Positions 8,045-12,939 of a stretch of DNA of 12,939 nucleotides are shown piece after piece. The notes under the pieces are model-generated. The model had not been told where the DNA came from. It saw nothing but the letters and a program-made list of their open reading frames with translations, and did no database searches. The stretch is from Deltaproteobacteria bacterium (GTDB taxonomy: Bacteria; Desulfobacterota_B; Binatia; Bin18), in contig JAAXHF010000721.1 in NCBI GenBank assembly GCA_012271025.1, positions 1-12,939 on the forward strand, in the 5' to 3' direction. The position numbers were made by a program, and so were the translations under genes. Numbering within the stretch: position 1 is the first letter of the stretch; every line of letters begins with the position of its first letter.

Positions 8045-9799
8045 ATGGAAAAACGGAAAGAAACCAGCAGGAAAAAGCCCTCGCCCGCCTCAAACGAAAC
8101 GGTCGCCCGCACCGCGACAGACGCCCATGTCCTTTCCGCTCCAAAAGCCGCACCGGCAGAAGACATTGACGGCGTCATGTCCATCCTTGAGGAAATAGAC
8201 GTCGAAGCGGCCGACGTGCTTGACGACGAGAACAATATCAGCATTGAGATTCCCAAGCGTGGAGAAGAGGACTGGGAGGAAGAGACGGTTGCGGCCGAAG
8301 AGCCGCAGATCACCGACACCTCAGACCCGGTTCGCATGTATCTTCAGGAGATGGGTAATATCCCGCTGTTGAGCCGTGAAGAAGAGGTGGCGATTGCCAA
8401 AGAGATCGAGGCGGGCGAAAAACGCATCAAGCAGGAAGTCTTCTCGTCGCCGCTGGCCCTCCGCTATGTCGTCTCCCTGGGCGAAAAGCTCAAACAAGAA
8501 GAAATCGAACCCCGCTATATCTTTGGCGACGACGACGAGGTCGAAGCGGCCGGCAAGGAAGACCACCGGATTACCCTGTTCCTCAGCAAGCTGACCTCGC
8601 TGAAACGTATCGCTGGAGAGATGGCCAAGCTTGACCAGCTGAGACGCAAACGCCTGCCGGTCAAAGAACGTCAAAAAGCGGTCAAAAAGGCGAGCGATGT
8701 GAAGCACAAAACGCAGCTCGCCCTGGAAAGCGTCCCCCTCGGTCGGCGTCATATCGGCGTTATTGCCGCCAAGCTCAAAGAAGTCGGCGATCTGATAGAG
8801 GAGTGCCGACGGGCGGTCCGCTTTCAGGAAGAAATCGTCCACCGCAAGGCATCCGAGATCGTTTCTCTGTCGCGCGGTCTGAAATCCGGCGTCCAGCGGG
8901 CAGGCAGACGACCCGAAGAGCTGAGCAAAACCCAGATCCAGAAAATCCAAAAAGCGAGCCAGGTGATCCACACCGCGCGGCGCAAGGTCCAGAAAATCGA
9001 AGCCGAACTGGGCATTAGCAGCGAGGACTTGCACAGCTCGCTATACAGCATCGCGCGCGGTGAAGCCCAGGCTCAAGAGGGCAAACGGCGTTTGATCGAG
9101 GCCAATCTACGCCTGGTCGTCAGTATAGCCAAACGCTACGTCAACCGCGGCCTGGGCTTTCTGGATCTCATCCAGGAGGGGAATATCGGCCTGATGCGGG
9201 CGGTGGAAAAATTCGAGTATCAGCGCGGCTACAAATTCTCGACCTATGCCACCTGGTGGATCCGCCAGTCGGTCAGCCGCGCCATTGCCGACCAGGCGCG
9301 CACGATCCGTATCCCCGTCCATATGATCGAAACGATCAACAAAGTGCTGCGCACCTCGCGCTATCTGGTCCAGCAGCTGGGACGCGAACCCTCGCCCGAG
9401 GAGATCGCGGCCCAGATGGAGGTGCCGCCCGACAAGGTCCGCAAGGTCCTCAAGATTGTCAAAGAGCCGGTGTCCCTGGAAACCCCGATTGGCGATGACG
9501 AAGAGAGTTCGCTGGGCGATTTTGTTGAGGACCGCCAGACCCTGTCTCCGGCCGACGCCGCCATGGCGTTGAGCCTCGAAGAGCAAACCCGCAAAGTGCT
9601 GGCGACGCTCACCCCGCGCGAAGAGCAGATTCTGCGCATGCGCTTCGGCATTGACGAAAAGACCGATTACACCCTGGAAGAAGTGGGCCAGCGCTTCGCG
9701 GTCACCCGCGAACGCATCCGTCAGATTGAGGCCAAGGCGCTGCGGAAATTACGCAATCCGACCCGGGCTAAGAGCCTCGAAGCGTTTATTGACGGCTGA
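8045..9799 (+). CDS. rpoD: RNA polymerase primary sigma factor RpoD (sigma-70)
   Basis: This is the housekeeping sigma subunit that directs RNA polymerase to -35/-10 promoters. The 584 residues carry region 1.2 from [11 protein letters not shown] (94-104), a charged non-conserved helical insert (about 130-345), region 2 from [12 protein letters not shown] (348) with the -10-melting WWIRQS (404-409), region 3 (about 425-500) and region 4 from [14 protein letters not shown] (522) with the -35-binding helix-turn-helix at about 542-571. Region 1.1 is reduced: only its last helix seems present ([15 protein letters not shown], around 40-55), and the GYLTYxEVND-like portion is replaced by a Lys/Ala-rich tail. 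The ATG at 8045 follows AGGGG (8036-8040) by 4 nt; a GTG at 8015 is in frame but lacks support. The usual dnaG neighbour is absent. The long insert and full domain set exclude an alternative sigma factor. Confidence 0.97.
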   Translation: MEKRKETSRKKPSPASNETVARTATDAHVLSAPKAAPAEDIDGVMSILEEIDVEAADVLDDENNISIEIPKRGEEDWEEETVAAEEPQITDTSDPVRMYLQEMGNIPLLSREEEVAIAKEIEAGEKRIKQEVFSSPLALRYVVSLGEKLKQEEIEPRYIFGDDDEVEAAGKEDHRITLFLSKLTSLKRIAGEMAKLDQLRRKRLPVKERQKAVKKASDVKHKTQLALESVPLGRRHIGVIAAKLKEVGDLIEECRRAVRFQEEIVHRKASEIVSLSRGLKSGVQRAGRRPEELSKTQIQKIQKASQVIHTARRKVQKIEAELGISSEDLHSSLYSIARGEAQAQEGKRRLIEANLRLVVSIAKRYVNRGLGFLDLIQEGNIGLMRAVEKFEYQRGYKFSTYATWWIRQSVSRAIADQARTIRIPVHMIETINKVLRTSRYLVQQLGREPSPEEIAAQMEVPPDKVRKVLKIVKEPVSLETPIGDDEESSLGDFVEDRQTLSPADAAMALSLEEQTRKVLATLTPREEQILRMRFGIDEKTDYTLEEVGQRFAVTRERIRQIEAKALRKLRNPTRAKSLEAFIDG

Positions 9800-9853
9800 G
9801 CCCGACACCGGCACGGTGAACGAGGATGAGTCCTTCATCAAGAAGAGCGTACT

Positions 9854-9860
9854 GGGAGGA
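9854..9860 (+). promoter_or_regulatory. Shine-Dalgarno site deciding the start of the small ORF after rpoD
   Basis: GGGAGGA lies 3 nt before the GTG at 9864. It is the strongest ribosome-binding sequence near this reading frame and favours this start over the in-frame GTG at 9816, which sits in a small hairpin (CACCG 9806-9810 with CGGTG 9814-9818). Confidence 0.6.
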
Positions 9861-9863
9861 TAT

Positions 9864-10025
9864 GTGAGTCAGAAAAATCTCGAGAAGCAGCTGAAAAAAT
9901 GGCGCGAAGACCGCGCCCGCAAAGCGCCGGCCCAGGCCCCGGCCGACCGGCGTACTCTACGCGTTAACGGCCAAGACGTGATTGTCATCAAACGTGGCCG
10001 CAGCAAACTCAACAGCGTCCAATAA
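9864..10025 (+). CDS. Small basic protein of unknown function downstream of rpoD (53 aa)
   Basis: I do not recognise a family. The 53-residue product is strongly basic. An amphipathic, probably helical N-terminus (QKNLEKQLKKWREDRARK, residues 3-20) is followed by an Ala/Pro-rich linker (21-28) and a likely beta segment, TLRVNGQDVIVIKRGRS (31-47). There is no signal peptide, membrane segment or cysteine. The GTG start is supported by GGGAGGA just upstream; a GTG at 9816 would extend it to 69 residues. It begins 64 bp after the rpoD stop on the same strand with no terminator between, so it is probably co-transcribed with rpoD. Its 3' end faces the convergent dehydrogenase gene 26 bp away. The basic character would suit RNA or nucleic-acid binding, but that is a guess. 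Confidence 0.6.
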   Translation: MSQKNLEKQLKKWREDRARKAPAQAPADRRTLRVNGQDVIVIKRGRSKLNSVQ

Positions 10026-10051
10026 AGGCTGACACCTTCCCACCTGCGATT

Positions 10052-11173
10052 TCACTGACGCGCCGGTGTTGTCCGCACGGGGTGCCTCTCGCTATCGAGA
10101 ACGGCGTCTTTGACCGCCTGGCAAAAGTCTGTGGTTGAGGACGAGCCGCCCTGGTCAGGGGTCAGAACCTGCCCCTCGGCATAGATGCGGGCGATGGCTG
10201 CCTCAAGACGGTCCGCCACGTCCTGCCAGCCGAGATACTCCAGCATCAGGCCGGCCGACAGCAGGGTTGCGGTCGGATTGATGATATTGCGGCCGGCAAT
10301 ATCCGGGGCTGTGCCGTGGGCGGACTCGAAATAGGCGTAGTTCTCGCCGTAGCAGCCGCTGGGCGCCAGCCCCAGCCCGCCAATCGTGCCGGCCGCCGCG
10401 TCCGAGAGCAGGTCACCGTACAGATTCGGCATCACCACAACGTCAAACTGACTCGGGTTTGCCACCAGACGGTGGGCAAAATCGTCGACAATATACTGGT
10501 TATACTCGATATCGGGGTAGGCTTTGGCCGTTTCTTCGGCGACCTGCCGAAACAGGCCATCGCTGCTCCGCAGCATATTGTACTTGCTGGTACAGGTGAC
10601 GAGCCCCCGGCCGCCTCGGGCCTTGCGTTTGCGGGCCAACTCGCAGGCAAAGCGGACGACCCGCTGGGTGGCCTGGACGGTGATCACCTTGATGGCGAAT
10701 TTGCCGACGGGCGTCGTATCCAGGGGTTTTTTGGTCAAATAGCTGGTCACACTCGTCTCGGGCAGAGCCGATAGCACGCCGAGGTCTCCCTCAATGCCCA
10801 TATACAGGTCTTCGAGGTTCTCCCGCACGATGACCAGATCTATGCCCTCGGGCTGTTTCAAGGGACTCTGGAAGCCGGGCAGCCAGCGGGTCGGACGCAC
10901 GTTGGCATAGGTCTGTTTGCCCCAGCGCAGATAACTGATGCCACCGGTCGTGCCGTTTGTCGACCCGAACAGGGTCGTGTCAGACTGATCAATCGCCCGG
11001 CATAAAGCCTGGTGAAAATCCCGTCGCGAACCGTACTGTTTGACCCCGTCTTGTCCGATGGGGAATTCGGTAAACTCGATATCCAGGGCCAAACTCTTCA
11101 GCAGGTCGAGCGTCGGGGCCATCGCCTCCGGGGCAGCATCATCGCCAGGAATGATAACGACACGTTTCGGCAT
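10052..11173 (-). CDS. NAD-dependent isocitrate/isopropylmalate dehydrogenase family protein, substrate unknown
   Basis: This is a 373-residue beta-decarboxylating dehydrogenase, a family that oxidises 2-hydroxy acids bearing a 3-carboxyl group using a divalent metal. Visible family residues are R83 (YLRW), R93 (ANVRP), R117 (IVRENLEDLYMG), K197 (TSKYNM), D230 in VDDFAHRLV, and metal-binding D254 and D258 in NLYGDLLSD. The cofactor loop is AHGTAPDIAG; D291-I292 replace the Lys-Tyr of NADP isocitrate dehydrogenases, predicting NAD. The first loop is odd, IPGDDAAPE (8-16) instead of IPGDGIGPE, and the Ser and Asn that contact isocitrate's gamma-carboxylate are absent (GGISYLR, 77-83). Isocitrate, 3-isopropylmalate, homoisocitrate and tartrate thus remain open; no leu or lys genes are nearby. 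The ATG follows AGGAGGG (11181-11187) by 7 nt. It lies 72 bp after anmK, probably in the same operon. Confidence 0.9.
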   Translation of the reverse strand: MPKRVVIIPGDDAAPEAMAPTLDLLKSLALDIEFTEFPIGQDGVKQYGSRRDFHQALCRAIDQSDTTLFGSTNGTTGGISYLRWGKQTYANVRPTRWLPGFQSPLKQPEGIDLVIVRENLEDLYMGIEGDLGVLSALPETSVTSYLTKKPLDTTPVGKFAIKVITVQATQRVVRFACELARKRKARGGRGLVTCTSKYNMLRSSDGLFRQVAEETAKAYPDIEYNQYIVDDFAHRLVANPSQFDVVVMPNLYGDLLSDAAAGTIGGLGLAPSGCYGENYAYFESAHGTAPDIAGRNIINPTATLLSAGLMLEYLGWQDVADRLEAAIARIYAEGQVLTPDQGGSSSTTDFCQAVKDAVLDSERHPVRTTPARQ

Positions 11174-11245
11174 GGAATTGCCCTCCTCTATCGGTCAAAC
11201 ACGTCCGACCCGGCTGGTCAACGTATCTCCTCGCTCAGGCGGTCG

Positions 11246-12424
11246 TCATCTTTGGAGCCGAGTAGTGTGATAGTTGCGTCCCGGCACCACTTTGCCCAGG
11301 ACGACCGGCGCCCGGGCGCCGGTTGCCCCGAGCACATTTGACGGCATGCCGTGCAGCGTGGCGTAGGCCAGTACCGCGAAGGCCAGCGCCTCAAGCGCCT
11401 GACTCTCAAAGCCGAGGTCTTCCAGCCTGCGGATCTGGACCTGGGGCAGGGCCCGGGCCAGGCACTCACCCAGCACCGGGTTGAGGCTTCCGCCGCCGGT
11501 CAGCATGATCTCATCCAGCCCACCCTGCGGACACACAAACCTGCGGTAGGCGCGGGCCATGCTTTCGACCGTCAGCGCCGTGGCCGTGGCAACCTGATCC
11601 TCGGCGCTCAGCCGCGACGCCCGGCTGAGAAAGTCGCGGATATACGGCTCACCAAACTCCTCGCGGCCGGTCGATTTGGGCGGGCGGCGCCGAAAATACG
11701 GATGGCGCAAAAGTTCGGCCAGTAAGGGCTGGTGGACTCGGCCCCGACGGGCCAGACGGCCCCCGCGGTCGTACAGCTTTTTGCCTTTGCTGACCGCCTG
11801 CACGACCCCGTCAATGACCATGTTACCGGGGCCGGTATCAAAGGCCAGGACGCCGTCAAGCCCGTGTTGGGCGGGCAGATAGCTCAGGTTGGCGATCCCG
11901 CCGATATTATGAACAGCGACCGACCGACGGGGCTGATGAAACAAGGCGTAGTGGACATACGGGACGAGAGGAGCGCCTTCCCCGCCCATGGCCACGTCCG
12001 CGGGCCGAAAATCGGCCACCGTCGTGATGCCTGTCCGGGCGGCAATAACGGCCGGCTCAGCAATTTGCAAGGTGGAGCCGGGTCCCGGTCGCTGACGGGG
12101 TTGATGGTAGATCGTATGGCCGTGCGAACCGATCGCCGCTACCCGCTCACACGAAAGGCCGGCTGCCTGACACAGCTTGAGGGCGGCCTTGGCAAACAGC
12201 TCACCCAGCAGCACATTGACCTGGGCGACCTCAGCGGCTGGCACCGCAGCACCCTGACTGAGCCGCAATAGACGCTCACGAACCGGGCGGGTATACGGAA
12301 ATGCGCGAAACATGCGCTGGTGCGTCTGCAAACGTTGGCGGGCAAAGCTGATATCGACCAGCACGGCGTCAATCCCGTCGTGCGAGGTGCCGGACATCAG
12401 GCCAATCAGGGTGTGGGTCGGCAT
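11246..12424 (-). CDS. anmK: Anhydro-N-acetylmuramic acid kinase AnmK
   Basis: AnmK hydrolyses the 1,6-anhydro ring and phosphorylates 1,6-anhydro-MurNAc with ATP to MurNAc-6-phosphate during cytoplasmic recycling of cell-wall fragments. The 392-residue length is close to the family's usual 370-390. Motifs run in order: LIGLMSGTSHDGID (6-19), GSHGHTIYH (99-107), DFRPADVAMGGEGAPLVP (138-155, with E where Q is usual), NIGGIANLS (173-181), AFDTGPGNMVID (194-205, catalytic D196), PKSTGREEFG (249-258), LTGGGSLN (308-315) and EALAFAVLA (345-353). The N-terminal glycine loop at residue 8 supports the ATG at 12424, although the C-rich upstream sequence has no Shine-Dalgarno site. Translation may be coupled to the SCP2 gene that ends 26 bp upstream. 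MurQ, the usual next enzyme, is not in the window, and I see no transporter for the substrate. Confidence 0.96.
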   Translation of the reverse strand: MPTHTLIGLMSGTSHDGIDAVLVDISFARQRLQTHQRMFRAFPYTRPVRERLLRLSQGAAVPAAEVAQVNVLLGELFAKAALKLCQAAGLSCERVAAIGSHGHTIYHQPRQRPGPGSTLQIAEPAVIAARTGITTVADFRPADVAMGGEGAPLVPYVHYALFHQPRRSVAVHNIGGIANLSYLPAQHGLDGVLAFDTGPGNMVIDGVVQAVSKGKKLYDRGGRLARRGRVHQPLLAELLRHPYFRRRPPKSTGREEFGEPYIRDFLSRASRLSAEDQVATATALTVESMARAYRRFVCPQGGLDEIMLTGGGSLNPVLGECLARALPQVQIRRLEDLGFESQALEALAFAVLAYATLHGMPSNVLGATGARAPVVLGKVVPGRNYHTTRLQR

Positions 12425-12450
12425 GGGGACTTGGGCGGGGAGGCGGCGAC

Positions 12451-12789
12451 TCAGTCGCTCAGGTCAAACTGAAAAACCGCGTCCAGGCCTTTTGCGCCCG
12501 CCTTGTTGAAGCTATCGGCTGCACCATCAATCACCTGCTGGACCGAGGTCACCTCGGGATCATCCGAGCCGCGGGCCGTGAACAGCCCTTGCAGGCGCAT
12601 CGCCAGCCCCATATCACCGCTGATCTTGAGCTTGCCGCTCATAAAGGCCATCTGGCCGTTCAATTTCCCGTTTATCATATCCAGATAATCACTCTCCTTC
12701 ATGGAAATCGTGATATTGGGCGAGGCGTGCGCACCGGTTTGCACCTCAATGGCCTCATTGGCGATATGAAAGTAATACTGGGTAGCCAT
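12451..12789 (-). CDS. SCP2 sterol-carrier domain protein, apparently circularly permuted
   Basis: This 112-residue cytosolic protein belongs to the SCP2 family, small folds with a hydrophobic tunnel for lipids or acyl-CoA. Residues 5-70 match the rear of the domain: [12 protein letters not shown], then SPNITISM (23-30), [20 protein letters not shown] (35-54) and [13 protein letters not shown] (58-70). Residues 83-112 ([19 protein letters not shown], then [10 protein letters not shown]) match the front of the domain, which normally precedes all this. The two are joined by a linker at 71-82. The break falls in the beta1-beta2 turn, so all elements are present in rotated order. The start at 12789 is set by AGAGGAGGA (12796-12804); an in-frame ATG at 12822 has an in-frame stop just upstream (12826-12828), so a hidden first half cannot be upstream. 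It is first in a likely operon with anmK and the dehydrogenase. The ligand is unknown. Confidence 0.87.
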   Translation of the reverse strand: MATQYYFHIANEAIEVQTGAHASPNITISMKESDYLDMINGKLNGQMAFMSGKLKISGDMGLAMRLQGLFTARGSDDPEVTSVQQVIDGAADSFNKAGAKGLDAVFQFDLSD

Positions 12790-12795
12790 GCGGAG

Positions 12796-12804
12796 TCCTC
12801 CTCT
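12796..12804 (-). promoter_or_regulatory. Shine-Dalgarno site fixing the SCP2 start
   Basis: On the minus strand AGAGGAGGA lies 6 nt before the ATG at 12789. This near-consensus site selects that codon over the in-frame ATG at 12822, and so shows that the protein really starts in the middle of the usual SCP2 fold. Confidence 0.75.
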
Positions 12805-12818
12805 GGGAAATGAAGTCG

Positions 12819-12848
12819 CCAAAGGCTACCACACTCTGTGTCCTTTGG
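12819..12848. repeat. Nested inverted repeat upstream of the SCP2 operon
   Basis: CCAAAGG (12819-12825) and CCTTTGG (12842-12848) are perfect 7-bp arms. Inside them CACA (12830-12833) and TGTG (12837-12840) form a second 4-bp stem around CTC. There is no T-run, so a terminator is unlikely. It lies 30-60 bp upstream of the SCP2 start, in the predicted 5' untranslated region, and could be a repressor site or an mRNA hairpin. Confidence 0.55.
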
Positions 12849-12850
12849 GA

Positions 12851-12878
12851 ACTAAATCGCTCGGTGGGATTGTGTCAG
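12851..12878 (-). promoter_or_regulatory. Possible promoter of the SCP2-anmK-dehydrogenase operon
   Basis: On the minus strand CTGACA (12873-12878) is followed after 16 nt by TTTAGT (12851-12856), five and four matches to the sigma-70 consensus. Transcription would start near 12844, inside the nested inverted repeat. The match is modest. The remainder of the right end (12879-12939) shows nothing I can identify. Confidence 0.35.
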
Positions 12879-12939
12879 CGGACCAGAACGGCAATATGGG
12901 GGGATCGGGCGACAGCCCGGCTTGGCAGAGGCGCCTGAC

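Noticed and set aside
8321..9034. Long minus-strand frame opposite rpoD (237 codons)
   Set aside because: It is antisense to the charged helical region of a certain gene and arises from its codon bias; no start signal or family likeness.
9651..10025. Open frame of 124 codons starting inside rpoD
   Set aside because: The first half is rpoD region 4 read in another frame; only the part from the GTG at 9864 has its own ribosome-binding site.
10026..10051. Possible bidirectional terminator between the convergent small ORF and dehydrogenase gene
   Set aside because: No stem longer than about 5 bp and no T-run on either strand.
11193..11221. Direct repeat GGTCAA at 11193-11198 and 11216-11221 upstream of the dehydrogenase (TTGACC on the minus strand)
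   Set aside because: It looks like a -35 box, but no -10 sequence lies at the right distance; a six-base repeat is too short to call an operator.

Overview
This is a GC-rich, densely coded chromosomal segment with no RNA genes, insertion sequences, phage genes or CRISPR array. The gene set points to a Gram-negative, probably uncultivated bacterium: an AddAB-type recombination nuclease, a primary sigma factor, anhydro-MurNAc recycling and a sterol-carrier (SCP2) domain protein. A deltaproteobacterial, Tectomicrobia or Binatota-like source would fit, but the sequence alone does not settle it.

Plus strand, left half. The window opens inside addB (PD-(D/E)XK nuclease with the four Fe-S cysteines), followed closely by addA (UvrD-type helicase with a degenerate nuclease domain). 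After 64 bp comes an N-acetylglutamate-synthase-like protein (degenerate amino-acid-kinase fold plus GNAT), whose stop overlaps the start of a type II pantothenate kinase in an ATGA junction. The first pair does double-strand-break repair. The second pair uses acetyl-CoA and makes CoA precursor respectively.

Plus strand, middle. A 227-bp non-coding gap carries a good sigma-70 promoter and two small hairpins ahead of rpoD, whose N-terminal region 1.1 is shortened. A 53-residue basic protein of unknown function with a strong Shine-Dalgarno sequence follows rpoD.

Minus strand, right half (convergent with rpoD). In transcription order: a 112-residue SCP2 protein, anmK (anhydro-N-acetylmuramic acid kinase) and an NAD-type isocitrate/isopropylmalate dehydrogenase homologue of unknown substrate. 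The gaps of 26 and 72 bp suggest one operon. The window ends in a 150-bp stretch with a possible minus-strand promoter and a nested inverted repeat.

Most notable: the SCP2 protein reads as a circular permutation, its N-terminal two thirds matching the back of the usual domain and its C-terminal third matching the front. addA contains a perfect 16-bp inverted repeat placed in frame in the linker before its nuclease domain, and that domain has lost the metal-binding aspartate.
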